Shown piece by piece: positions 47,426-55,765 of a DNA stretch of 64,000 bases. The position numbers were made by a program, and so were the translations under genes. Position 1 is the first letter of the stretch; each line of letters starts with the position of its first letter. The stretch is from positions 186,001-250,000 of the forward strand of contig CAZPUQ010000005.1 in NCBI GenBank assembly GCA_964589785.1. The letters are read 5' to 3'. The DNA comes from JAGVSR01 sp964589785. GTDB lineage: Bacteria; Pseudomonadota; Alphaproteobacteria; Rhizobiales; Hyphomicrobiaceae. The notes under the pieces were generated by a model that was not told where the DNA came from, ran no database searches, and saw only the letters and a list, made by a program, of their open reading frames with translations.

Positions 47426-48112
47426 CTATTGAATGGTGCCGCCCGAGCCGCCGCTCGCGGCGATCTCCATCTCGGCGAGCGCGACCAGCACTTCCGAGCG
47501 CGTCCGCAAGTCGGGCGCTTCGAGCAGCGCCTGTTTCTCCTCCGGGCCGTAAGGCGCCATGATCGAGAGGGCGTTGACCAGGCTTTCGCTGGAGGCGCGC
47601 TCGATCGCCGTCCAGTCGGCCTCGAGGCGGTTCTGCTCGAGGTAGGACTTCAAGACGCGCAGAAGGTTCTCCCGGTCCACCTGCTCCTCGCCGAGTCCGC
47701 GCGTGAAGTCGCGGGCGAAGCGATCGTAACTGACGCTCATGATGCGGTAGGGAGCGGAGGTCGCCGCCTCCCCGATCACCTCGAAGCGGCTGACGCCTGT
47801 GAGTGTGATGGCAAGGCGGCCGTCGTCGAGCTCCTGATAGCTCGTGACCCGGCCGGCGCATCCGACCGGCCGCAGCGGCACGTCCTTTCCCGGAGGGCTT
47901 TCGTTGTCCGGCTCCGCCACCGTGCGGCCCGGCTGGATGATGCCGATGAGGCGGGCGCCGGCGAGCGCGTCGTGGAGCATGGCAAGATAGCGCGGCTCGA
48001 AGACGTTCAGCGGCAGCGTCGAGCGCGGCAGGAGAATGGCGCCGCGCAACGGAAACACCGGCAGGCGCGGCGGAAGATCCTGCGGTTTGTGATACTGATC
48101 GGTCCAGCCCAA
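47426..48112 (-). CDS. LON-substrate-binding-domain protein
   Basis: Encodes 228 residues. The product (LPVFPLRGAILLPRSTLPLNVFEPRYLAML, IGIIQPG, VGCAGRVTSYQELDDGRLAITLTGVSRF) is the N-terminal substrate-binding (PUA-like) domain of Lon, without an ATPase or protease. Start is uncertain. A TTG at 48112 has GAAAGGA upstream and leaves a 25-base gap after the thioredoxin gene. An ATG at 48208 would overlap that gene by 71 bases and add unlike residues. The family role is unknown, presumably adaptor-like. Confidence 0.85.
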   Translation of the reverse strand: MGWTDQYHKPQDLPPRLPVFPLRGAILLPRSTLPLNVFEPRYLAMLHDALAGARLIGIIQPGRTVAEPDNESPPGKDVPLRPVGCAGRVTSYQELDDGRLAITLTGVSRFEVIGEAATSAPYRIMSVSYDRFARDFTRGLGEEQVDRENLLRVLKSYLEQNRLEADWTAIERASSESLVNALSIMAPYGPEEKQALLEAPDLRTRSEVLVALAEMEIAASGGSGGTIQ

Positions 48113-48137
48113 CGCGGCGTCCTTTCTCGCCGGGGCG

Positions 48138-49049
48138 TCAGGAAAACAGAATCGAGGACAGGCGCCGGCGCCCGTCGATCGTAAACTCGTCCTTCGGGCC
48201 CCAGACATCGAAGAGCTGAAGAAGCTGCTTGCGGGCGGCTTCCTCGTTCCATTTCCGGTCGCGGCTCACGATCGTCAGCAGATGATCGATCGCTTCGCCC
48301 TTGTAGCCGCTAGCCGCGAGCGCGACCGCCAGGTCGTAGCGGGCCTGGTGATCCCCCGGATCCTTGGCGATGCGCTGCTCGAGCGCCGCCGTCTCGCTCG
48401 CCCCGGCGGCCTTGGCCGACAGGTCGAGCGCGGCGCGAACGGCCTGGACCGCAGAAGTCGTCTCCTTGCCCGGCGGCACGAGGCTCAGCATCTGCTGCGC
48501 GCGCTCGGCGTCGCCCGTCTTGAGGTAGCAGCGCGCCAGTCCCGCCAGCGCCTCCACGTTCGTCTGGTCCTCCTGGAGCACGATCGAGTAGGCCTCGGCT
48601 GCGCCCTGCACGTCGCCGGCGTCGAACGCCTCCGCCGCCGCGCTGAGCAGGTCCTCCAGGCTCGGGCCCTGATCGGCCGTGGCCTCCTCGCCGAGCAAGC
48701 GGTCGATGAACTGGCGCAGCATGCTCTCGGGCTGCACGCCGACGAATCCGTCGAGCGGACGCCCGTCGCGGAAGGCATAGACGGTGGGCAGCGACTGCAC
48801 GCGCAACTGCGCGGCGATCGAGGGATGCGCGTCGGTGTCGAGCTTCACGAGGCGGACCTTGCCGCCGTAGCTCTTGACGACCTTTTCCAGCACGGGGGCG
48901 AGCTGCTTGCAGGGGCCGCACCAGTTCGCCCAGAAGTCGACGAGCACGAGGACCGAGCGCGACGCCTCGACCACGTCCTTCATGAAGCCCGCAGTGGTCG
49001 TATCCTTGACGATATCGCCGGCGGGGGTTTTCGCCGAACCGATTTCCAT
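48138..49049 (-). CDS. cnoX: CnoX/YbbN-type thioredoxin-TPR chaperedoxin
   Basis: Encodes 303 residues. A thioredoxin domain (about 20-125) has VDFWANWCGPCKQLAPVLEK, with an intact redox pair CGPC, and SLPTVYAFRDG. It is followed by helical repeats (EAFDAGDVQGAAEAYSIVLQEDQTNVEALAGLARCYLKTG) resembling TPRs. E. coli CnoX lacks one active-site cysteine; this protein retains both. CnoX protects clients from oxidation and hands them to DnaK or GroEL. It leads the LON and Trm112-like genes on the same strand. Confidence 0.9.
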   Translation of the reverse strand: MEIGSAKTPAGDIVKDTTTAGFMKDVVEASRSVLVLVDFWANWCGPCKQLAPVLEKVVKSYGGKVRLVKLDTDAHPSIAAQLRVQSLPTVYAFRDGRPLDGFVGVQPESMLRQFIDRLLGEEATADQGPSLEDLLSAAAEAFDAGDVQGAAEAYSIVLQEDQTNVEALAGLARCYLKTGDAERAQQMLSLVPPGKETTSAVQAVRAALDLSAKAAGASETAALEQRIAKDPGDHQARYDLAVALAASGYKGEAIDHLLTIVSRDRKWNEEAARKQLLQLFDVWGPKDEFTIDGRRRLSSILFS

Positions 49050-49150
49050 TCCGTTCTCCTTGGCCGGTCTCGCGGCGGGTCCACGATCCTGGACGTCATC
49101 CTGGACGTCCGGTGCGGGATCGATGCGTAGCGTGCCGTCCCGCGGGCGCG

Positions 49151-49651
49151 TCAGTCGAGGGTGAGTGCCGTGATCCGAGGGTGATGTCCCGTGGCGCGAA
49201 TGAACCGCAAAAGGTCCTCCCGCGCAATGCTCGTCGTGGCCGTATTCTCCATGGGATGCAAGTTGATGGTGTCGAAGGCCAGGAGGCTGCGGTCGAAGAT
49301 GACCTCGACCTTGCCGTCGCGGTCGTTCATGACCGAGAACGCCGTCACCGAGCCGGGCTCGACGCCGAGCACCTGCTGCAGGAGTTCCGCCCGTCCGAAG
49401 CTCAGCCGCGCCGAGCCGATGACGGGCGGCAGCCGCTTCAGGTCCACCCGCGTGGCGTGGTGGGCAACGATCAGGAACAGGGCGCCCTTGGCATCCTTCA
49501 GGAACAGGTTCTTGGTGTGTCCGCCGGGAATCCTGTCATACAACTCGCCGCTCTCCTCGACCGTGTGAACGGGGTCGTGGTCGACCGTGGTGGTCTCAAT
49601 GCCAAGCTCGGCAAGGCGTTCCATCAGGCGCTGGCGAAGGGGATGGGTCAC
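49151..49651 (-). CDS. ProX/YbaK-type prolyl-tRNA editing protein
   Basis: Encodes about 166 residues from a GTG at 49651, a typical length. A longer reading to 49837 would add 62 atypical residues, and an ATG at 49624 is another option. The family motifs are HTVEESGEL, GGHTKNLFLKD (active-site lysine), VGSARLSFG-like strand and SVTAFSVMNDRDGKVEVIFD. The PrdX/ProXp-ala group deacylates alanine mischarged on tRNA-Pro. It lies just upstream of the cnoX-like gene on the same strand. Confidence 0.85.
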   Translation of the reverse strand: MTHPLRQRLMERLAELGIETTTVDHDPVHTVEESGELYDRIPGGHTKNLFLKDAKGALFLIVAHHATRVDLKRLPPVIGSARLSFGRAELLQQVLGVEPGSVTAFSVMNDRDGKVEVIFDRSLLAFDTINLHPMENTATTSIAREDLLRFIRATGHHPRITALTLD

Positions 49652-49848
49652 GGGCAGACTCGTGTGCGGGATGGCGGCAACGTTCAGCTCCCGGAGGTAG
49701 GGCGCCTTCGGCCCGCCGGCAAGCGGGACGTTCCGGTCCGTTTCCAGTTGACGGCCCGGAGGCGGCCTGTTATCCGCCTGCCTCCGGTGGCCGGTCGCCT
49801 TGATCGGGACACCGATGTCGCTTAAAGACAGCGGCATTCGAACAGGAC

Positions 49849-49923
49849 GCGGGTGTAGCTCAGCGGTAGAGCATCACGTTGCCAACGTGAGGGTCGAGGG
49901 TTCGATCCCCTTCGCCCGCTCCA
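49849..49923 (+). tRNA. tRNA-Gly (GCC), with encoded CCA
   Basis: The 75-base segment folds into a cloverleaf. The acceptor stem is GCGGGTG/CGCCCGC (one G-T pair). The anticodon stem TCACG/CGTGA closes loop TTGCCAA, so the anticodon is GCC. The T loop is GGTTCGATCC, and CCA is encoded. No attachment-site duplication or integrase is visible nearby. Confidence 0.96.
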
Positions 49924-49971
49924 TTCGAACTCTCCTCATGCAATATGGCCGGTCGATCGACGCGCGCCGCC

Positions 49972-50826
49972 TCACGCGGCGGTGACCGCCGACTGATGCT
50001 CGTCCATGCGCTGCAAGAGCTCCTCGGTGAGCGCGCGGATGGCGCCGCCGACGTGTCCTGGGTACTTCGCGAAATACGACCGGTCCTGCGTGCGGAAGCG
50101 GGCCGCGTCTTGCAGCGACTGCGCGCGGGGCACCACGCCCGCGAAGAGATAATTCTCCGGATTGTCCGCGAGCCACCGATGGTATTCCATCTCGGTCGCG
50201 GACGACTGGTCCATCATGTTGACGATGACGCCGAGGTTCTGCGCGAAGCCCATCTCCGGGTTGAACGCCTTGAACCGGCGGAAGACATCGAGGCCGCAGA
50301 CGGACACATAGTCGGCCTTCGTCGGGGAGATGTGGAAATCCGCCTCGCGCAGCCAGCTTTCCGTCAGCACCGACAGGCCGGGGGGACAGTCGACGAGGAC
50401 CACGTCGAACACGCTGCGGACCTCGGCGAGAAGCTGGGCTATCCCGGAGCGCAGGCGTCCGTGCAGTTGCTCCTTGGAGACCTCGCGCTCGAACAGCGTG
50501 AGCTGCATATCGCTCGCGATGAGGAACACCGAGCGCGCGTCGTCCACATCGCCCACGTCGCGGATGACGACGCGGGACCAGTCGGGCGCGCCGCCCTGGA
50601 GCACGCGGGCGACAAGGTGGTCGACGAGGGTGAGACCTTCGGACTGCAGGCGGTGCAGATTGGCGACCGAGGTCAGCATGCTCGAGACGCTGGCCTGCGC
50701 GTCGCTGTCGATCACGAGCACGTTCTTGCCGTGGTAGGCCGACAGCGTCTCGGCAAGGGCCAGCACCAGCGTCGACTTGCCGACCCCGCCCTTCGTATTC
50801 ATAACGGCAATGGTATTGCGCGGCAT
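49972..50826 (-). CDS. ParA/MinD-type orphan ATPase
   Basis: Encodes 284 residues from the ATG at 50826. The deviant Walker A is NTKGGVGKSTL (10-20) with the signature lysine K12, and Walker B is VVLVDCPPG. Later motifs (VIVNMMDQSS) and a C-terminal helical tail fit the ParA/Soj fold that forms ATP-dependent DNA-bound dimers. No parB or parS site is seen, so this is not the chromosomal parAB pair. It may position a different cargo. It is preceded by 150 bases of intergenic DNA and followed by tRNA-Gly on the opposite strand. Confidence 0.85.
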   Translation of the reverse strand: MPRNTIAVMNTKGGVGKSTLVLALAETLSAYHGKNVLVIDSDAQASVSSMLTSVANLHRLQSEGLTLVDHLVARVLQGGAPDWSRVVIRDVGDVDDARSVFLIASDMQLTLFEREVSKEQLHGRLRSGIAQLLAEVRSVFDVVLVDCPPGLSVLTESWLREADFHISPTKADYVSVCGLDVFRRFKAFNPEMGFAQNLGVIVNMMDQSSATEMEYHRWLADNPENYLFAGVVPRAQSLQDAARFRTQDRSYFAKYPGHVGGAIRALTEELLQRMDEHQSAVTAA

Positions 50827-50977
50827 CGCGCGTGACCCACCCCTCGATGCCTCTTCCGGCTGCCCCAGAGCGCCGACAGGCGCTCCTGCCGCCACCGTGA
50901 GCGCCGAACGGCCGCGCCCGGCCCTACCCTGTGCGGGCCGATTGTGGCGGTCTCGGGGTCGGGCGGGCGTAGGGACG

Positions 50978-51718
50978 CTACCAGCGGGCGCCGATCGGCC
51001 GCCACCCCATTCCGCCCGAGCGCACCCTCACGACCCGGCGCTCGAAGCCATAGACGGGCGGCTCCGTGACGACGTGGGTCGCAGCCGGGCGCACGACGAC
51101 CGGCCGCGCGACGAGGCGGGTCACGGGAGGCGCATAGATGTGGCGGACGCCGGCCGGGCGCATGATGACCGTGCGCGGGACGTCGGCGTAGATGGGCGGG
51201 GTGAACACCGGCACGCGGCGGCCGGGATCGACGACGACCGGCCGCGCCACCGTTCGGGTCACCGGCGCCGATCGCTCGAGACACTTGATCATGCGGCCGT
51301 GGCGATCGCGTTTGGTGACCCAGCGGGCGCGTCCCGGACGCACGACCACCTCCTCGTGCACCGTGCCGACGATCGGCGGGGTCGTATGGTAGGCGACCAT
51401 GCCGGGCTGCACGAGCTCGCGGCGGACGATCGTTCCGTAAAGAGGCGGCACGGGGACCGCGTAAGAGCGGGCGGGCACCACGACCTCGTGCTCGATGCGC
51501 TCGGCGACGACGGGCGGGAGGTGGACGACGCGCTCCCGGGGCGGCCGCACCAGCACCGGCCGTTCGACCGTGCGATAGACGTCGGGAAGGCGTACGCGCT
51601 CGTAGCAGGCAACCGCATCCCCGCGGCAGCCGCCGCCCGCCGTGGCGGGAAGGGTGAGGCCGAAGAGGACCGCGACGGCGGTTCCGGCTGCGACGCACCG
51701 GCCTGCGGAAAAGGTCAT
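50978..51718 (-). CDS. repetitive secreted protein, function unknown
   Basis: Encodes 246 residues from the ATG at 51718 (GGAGTG upstream). A signal peptide (hydrophobic to about 24, ATAGGG) is followed by a repeated Val/Pro/Arg pattern. Units of roughly 20-35 residues share V-x-RPVVV, a Pro-Pro-[IV] turn and a Tyr-rich end (for example RPVVVDPGRRVPVFTPPIY). It has three cysteines. I find no enzyme motif. Compositional similarity suggests a surface or matrix protein. Codon use is ordinary, with no sign of recent transfer. Confidence 0.6.
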   Translation of the reverse strand: MTFSAGRCVAAGTAVAVLFGLTLPATAGGGCRGDAVACYERVRLPDVYRTVERPVLVRPPRERVVHLPPVVAERIEHEVVVPARSYAVPVPPLYGTIVRRELVQPGMVAYHTTPPIVGTVHEEVVVRPGRARWVTKRDRHGRMIKCLERSAPVTRTVARPVVVDPGRRVPVFTPPIYADVPRTVIMRPAGVRHIYAPPVTRLVARPVVVRPAATHVVTEPPVYGFERRVVRVRSGGMGWRPIGARW

Positions 51719-51860
51719 GGGAACGCACTCCACGTGAAACATCGCCCGCGTGGCACCCTATCGGCTCGCCGGCGGCGGCCGAAGCGGCGCTCAAGATCAG
51801 GGTAAAGACGGACGCGGACGGGCGTGCAACGGACGTTGCCCGCGCGGGTCGCTTTCTGGC

Positions 51861-51888
51861 TTGTCTTCTGGCAGCCCAAGTTTATGAC
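51861..51888 (+). promoter_or_regulatory. candidate lemA promoter
   Basis: TTGTCT and TATGAC are 16 bases apart and end 35 bases before the lemA start. This is an acceptable sigma-70 pair. Confidence 0.4.
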
Positions 51889-51922
51889 CTAGAGGTGTCA
51901 ACCTTCGGAGGCTTCTCGCGTC

Positions 51923-52549
51923 ATGGCTGCTTCGTCATTGTTCCGCACCAGCCGCCCGCTGGTGCTCGCCTTCGTGCTCGCCCTGTCGGTTCCGCTCGCC
52001 GGCTGCGGCATCAACAACATTCCGACCTACGAGCAGAATGCCAAGGCTGCGTGGTCGGAGGTGCTCAATACCTACAAGAGCCGCTCCGATCTGATCCCGA
52101 ACCTCGTCGAGACTGTGAAGGGCTTCGCCGAGCAGGAAAGGACGGTCCTGACCGAGGTGGTCGAGGCGCGGGCGAAGGCGACGAGCGTGAACGTGCCGCC
52201 GGATATCCTGACCAATCCGGAGGCGATGAAGAACTTCCAGGATGCGCAGAACCAGCTCGGCGGGGCGCTCGGCCGCCTGCTCGCCGTCGTCGAACGCTAT
52301 CCCGACATCAAGTCGGGACAGAACTTCCTGGCGCTTCAGAGCCAGATCGAGGGCATCGAGAACAAGATCCGCATCGCGCGCAGCGACTACATCCAGGCTG
52401 TCCGCCAGTTCAATACCGAGCTCACGACTATTCCCGGCCGCTGGTGGCGCGCACTCATGTATCCGGACAAGGTGGAGATGGCGACGTTCGACATTCCCGC
52501 CGAGGAGCAGAGGGTGCCCAAGGTCGATTTCGGCACGCAGAGGAACTGA
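51923..52549 (+). CDS. lemA: LemA family protein
   Basis: Encodes 208 residues. The signal sequence ends in a lipobox (VPLAGCG), so the protein is likely a lipoprotein. The typical LemA coiled-coil core follows: YKSRSDLIPNLVETVKGFAEQERTVLTEVVEARAKA and FNTELTTIPGRWWRALMYPD. LemA proteins are envelope proteins of undefined biochemical role. It heads a run with two TPM-domain genes, an arrangement seen in many proteobacteria. The next start is 41 bases downstream. Confidence 0.92.
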   Translation: MAASSLFRTSRPLVLAFVLALSVPLAGCGINNIPTYEQNAKAAWSEVLNTYKSRSDLIPNLVETVKGFAEQERTVLTEVVEARAKATSVNVPPDILTNPEAMKNFQDAQNQLGGALGRLLAVVERYPDIKSGQNFLALQSQIEGIENKIRIARSDYIQAVRQFNTELTTIPGRWWRALMYPDKVEMATFDIPAEEQRVPKVDFGTQRN

Positions 52550-52589
52550 TCGCTGCCGATCGGCAAAGAGTCCGGCCGTAGGACGGCAC

Positions 52590-53468
52590 ATGATGGCGGC
52601 TGAGATCCGACCCTTCGCTCGTAATCCCGCGCGGCACGGCTGGAGAGAGCCACGTCTGCGGGCTCGGAACGGCAGGTTCGGCGCCGGGCTCATCGTTGCC
52701 GTGCTGGCGAGCCTGATGCTCTACCCCGTCTCTGAGGTCCGCGCGGCCGATCCGGTCTTTCCGGCGCTGACGGGGCGGATCGTCGACGAGGCGGACCTGT
52801 TGACGGCGGAGGACAAGGCGCGGCTCACCGCAACGCTGCAGTCGCTCGAGGGCACGTCGTCCGATCAGCTCGCGATCGTCACGCTGAAGTCTCTGCAGGG
52901 CTTCTCGATCGAGGATTTCGGCTACAAGCTCGGCCGTCACTGGGGCATCGGGCAGGCCGGCCAGGACAACGGTGTCCTTCTCATCGTGGCGCCGAACGAG
53001 CGCAAGGTGCGCATCGAGGTCGGCAAGCGGCTCGAGCCGGTGCTGACCGATGCCATGAGCCGGCTCATCATCGAGAACGCCATCCTGCCGGGCTTCCGGC
53101 GCGGCGACTTCGCGGCCGGCATTGCTGCCGGCGTGCGCGACATCAAGGACGTGCTGCTCGGCGATGCGGAGGCCGTGAAGCGGCGTGCGCGCAGCCTCCA
53201 TCAGGCGCCCGAGTTCGATTGGCTCGCGGCGCTCATCATCGCGATCTGGGTCCTGATCGTCCTCTATTCGATCTATCAGCAGCACAAGCAGGCGCAGCGG
53301 ATGCCGCAGCCGGCCGGTCGTCAGCGCCGGCGAGGGCGCCGCTTCGATCGCGACGGCGGCATCATCATCTTCCCCGGCGGGTCCGGCAACTGGAGCGGCG
53401 GTGGTGGCGGGGGCTGGTCGGGCGGCGGCGGCACGTTCAGCGGCGGCGGCGCCTCGGGGAGCTGGTGA
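52590..53468 (+). CDS. TPM-domain protein (YgcG-like), membrane-anchored
   Basis: Encodes 292 residues from the ATG at 52590 (AGGA upstream). A signal sequence (about 31-50) precedes the TPM domain (FPALTGRIVDEADLLTAEDKARLTATLQSLEGTSSDQLAIVTL and FSIEDFGYKLGRHWGIGQAGQDNGVLLIVAPNERKVRIEVG). Then come a membrane segment (about 213-232, WLAALIIAIWVLIVLYSIY) and a basic linker. It ends in a tail of Gly-Gly-Ser and Trp (GNWSGGGGGGWSGGGG). The glycine-rich tail is typical of YgcG proteins, whose role with LemA is unknown. Confidence 0.9.
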   Translation: MMAAEIRPFARNPARHGWREPRLRARNGRFGAGLIVAVLASLMLYPVSEVRAADPVFPALTGRIVDEADLLTAEDKARLTATLQSLEGTSSDQLAIVTLKSLQGFSIEDFGYKLGRHWGIGQAGQDNGVLLIVAPNERKVRIEVGKRLEPVLTDAMSRLIIENAILPGFRRGDFAAGIAAGVRDIKDVLLGDAEAVKRRARSLHQAPEFDWLAALIIAIWVLIVLYSIYQQHKQAQRMPQPAGRQRRRGRRFDRDGGIIIFPGGSGNWSGGGGGGWSGGGGTFSGGGASGSW

Positions 53469-53489
53469 AAGGGCAGGGAGACGCACGGC

Positions 53490-54107
53490 ATGGCGTTCAT
53501 CTCGGAGAAGGACCACGTGCGCATCGCGGATGCGATTGCCGCGGCCGAGCGCAGGACCTCCGGCGAGATCGTCGCCGTCTTGAGCGGCGAAAGCGCGAGC
53601 TACATGCACGTGCCGTTCCTGTGGGCCGGTCTCATCGCCCTCATCGTGCCGTGGCCGCTCATCTATCTGACATGGTGGCCGGTGCAGTGGATCTATCTCG
53701 CCCAGCTCGCCGTCTTCCTCCTCGTTCTGCTCCTGACGCTGCCGCGCCGCGTGCGGTTCGCGCTCGTGCCCGGCGACATCAAGCGCCTGCGTGCGCATCG
53801 CCGGGCAGTCGAGCAGTTCCTGGTGCAGAACCTGCACACGACCACGGGCCGCACGGGCGTCCTCATCTATGTCTCGGTGGCGGAGCATTATGCCGAGATC
53901 ATCGCAGATACGGCGATCGATGCGAAGGTCGAGAAGGGAACGTGGCAGGCGATCGTCGACGGGCTGACCGCCGACATTGGCGCGGGTCGCGCGGGCGACG
54001 GCTTCGTGCACGCGATCGAGCGCTCGGGCGAGCTGCTGGCGCAGCACGTCCCACCCGGATCGCGCGACCCCAACGAGCTGCCCAATCACCTGATCGTCAT
54101 CGATTAG
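53490..54107 (+). CDS. TPM-domain membrane protein
   Basis: Encodes 205 residues. A TPM-like start (FISEKDHVRIADAIAAAERRTSGEIVAVLSG) is interrupted by two closely spaced membrane segments (LWAGLIALIVPWPLIYLTWWP and WIYLAQLAVFLLVLLLTL). The rest of the domain follows (GRTGVLIYVSVAEHYAEIIADTAID and HLIVID). This is the second, smaller TPM paralogue common beside YgcG-type genes. It lies 21 bases after it, so lemA-TPM-TPM is one operon. Confidence 0.85.
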   Translation: MAFISEKDHVRIADAIAAAERRTSGEIVAVLSGESASYMHVPFLWAGLIALIVPWPLIYLTWWPVQWIYLAQLAVFLLVLLLTLPRRVRFALVPGDIKRLRAHRRAVEQFLVQNLHTTTGRTGVLIYVSVAEHYAEIIADTAIDAKVEKGTWQAIVDGLTADIGAGRAGDGFVHAIERSGELLAQHVPPGSRDPNELPNHLIVID

Positions 54108-54185
54108 ACACGCTTGCGCGGGCACGATCTGCAGTCGCGATCGGCCGCGGCCGGTACCGGGGATGCACGGGGGAGGCACTGGGGA

Positions 54186-55595
54186 ATGGCAACCACACAA
54201 GCCGTGATCCAACCGGGGGCAAGCGCGACGGCCGAGCAGGCGCCGCTGCGTGCGCTCGTTGCGTGGACGCTCTACGATTTCGCGGCTCAGCCCTACTATA
54301 CGCTCGTGCTGACGTTCCTGTTCGCTCCCTATTTCGCGAGCGGGGTCGTCGGCGATGTCGCACTCGGGCAGACCATCTGGGGCTACGGTGCGGCCGCGGC
54401 GAGCGTTCTGATTGCCGTCGGGAGCCCGTTTCTCGGCGCGCTCGCGGACGGACGCGGTCGCCGCAAGCCGTGGATCGCCTTGTTCTCCGCCGTGCTGATC
54501 GCAGGGCTCGCGACCCTGTGGCTCGCTGTCCCCGGCGCACCGAAGGAAACGATCGCCCTCGTCATCCTCGCCTTCATTGCGGCGACGGCGGCGGCCGAGT
54601 TCTCGTCCGTCTTCACCAACAGCATGATGCCGAGCCTGGTGCGGCCGAGCGCGCTCGGCCGTCTCTCCGGCATCGGCTGGGGCGTGGGCTATCTCGGCGG
54701 TCTTGCGAGCCTCGCCCTCGTCGCGGGCCTCATCGTGACGAGCACGGCGACCGGCAAGACGCTCTTCGGCCTTGATCCGATCCTGCCGCTCGATACGGCA
54801 ACGCGCGAGGCGGACCGTCTCGTCGGACCGGTCGCGGCGATCTGGTACGCCGTGTTCATGATTCCCTTCTTCCTCTTCGTGCCCGACGTGAAGCCGCGTC
54901 CTCTGCGCGCGGGCGCGTCCCGCCTGTCTCCGGCTGCCCAGCTTTGGCACACGGTCCGCAGCCTGCCCGGCAATCGCGACATGCTGTATTTTCTGATTGC
55001 GCGCATGCTCTACGCCGATGGCCTCGCCGCGATCTTCGCGTTCGGCGGCATCTACGGCACGGCCGTGTTCGGTTGGGGCGCGCTGGAGCTCGGTCTCTTC
55101 GGCATCATCCTGTCGGTGACCGGCATGGTCGGGGCGGTCGTCGGCGGCTTCTTCGACGACCGAGCGGGGTCGAAGACCGTCATCCTCATCTCGCTCGTCC
55201 TGTTGCTTGCCGGCGCCGTCGGCATTCTCTCGGTCGACAAGACGCACGTGCTGTTCACGGTCGAGGTGCCCGCCAAGGAGGCCGCGTCGGCACCCTTCTC
55301 CTCCGTCGGCGAGCAGACGTTCCTCGCCTTCGCGCTGATCGTCGGGCTCGTCGCCGCGCCGGTGCAGGCGGCGAGCCGCGCGCTGCTTGCGCGGCTGGCC
55401 CCGCCCGACCAGATTACCCAGTTCTTCGGCCTCTTTGCCTTCTCGGGCAAGGTGACGGCCTTCCTGGCGCCGTTCCTGGTGGCAACGGTGACCATGGCGA
55501 CCGGCAGCCAGCGGCTCGGAATGGCCTCGATCGCGCTCTTCCTGGTCGCCGGCATGGTGCTGATGCTCCCCGTTCGCGAGCCGCCATCCCGTTGA
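54186..55595 (+). CDS. MFS transporter, UMF1 (Atg22-like) family
   Basis: Encodes 469 residues from the ATG at 54186 with about 12 predicted membrane segments. The start WTLYDFAAQPYYTLVLTFLFAPYF and the loop GALADGRGRRKPWIALFS fit the UMF1/Vacuole-effluxer Atg22-like family of the major facilitator superfamily. Substrate unknown; amino-acid or peptide export is known for eukaryotic relatives. It is separated from the TPM gene by 78 bases. Confidence 0.85.
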   Translation: MATTQAVIQPGASATAEQAPLRALVAWTLYDFAAQPYYTLVLTFLFAPYFASGVVGDVALGQTIWGYGAAAASVLIAVGSPFLGALADGRGRRKPWIALFSAVLIAGLATLWLAVPGAPKETIALVILAFIAATAAAEFSSVFTNSMMPSLVRPSALGRLSGIGWGVGYLGGLASLALVAGLIVTSTATGKTLFGLDPILPLDTATREADRLVGPVAAIWYAVFMIPFFLFVPDVKPRPLRAGASRLSPAAQLWHTVRSLPGNRDMLYFLIARMLYADGLAAIFAFGGIYGTAVFGWGALELGLFGIILSVTGMVGAVVGGFFDDRAGSKTVILISLVLLLAGAVGILSVDKTHVLFTVEVPAKEAASAPFSSVGEQTFLAFALIVGLVAAPVQAASRALLARLAPPDQITQFFGLFAFSGKVTAFLAPFLVATVTMATGSQRLGMASIALFLVAGMVLMLPVREPPSR

Positions 55596-55765
55596 GCGGC
55601 CATACCAATCGTCTTGGACCCGACAAGCTGTGGGCGGCCGCGGCGTGCGGTCGGCAAGCCTTGACAGTCCTATGACGCCGCGCGCATCGTCCGCCGCGAA
55701 TTCTGCTCACCCGGCCCCGCCGGCGCCGATGTGCCGAGAGGGTGCCGCAGCGACGAGGCTTCCCC

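Noticed and set aside
47426..48208. ATG at 48208 as start of the LON-domain gene
   Set aside because: It would overlap cnoX by 71 bases and add residues unlike the family. The TTG at 48112 has a ribosome-binding site.
49849..49990. Prophage or island attachment site at tRNA-Gly
   Set aside because: No integrase, no direct repeat of the tRNA 3' end and no change in gene style next to it.
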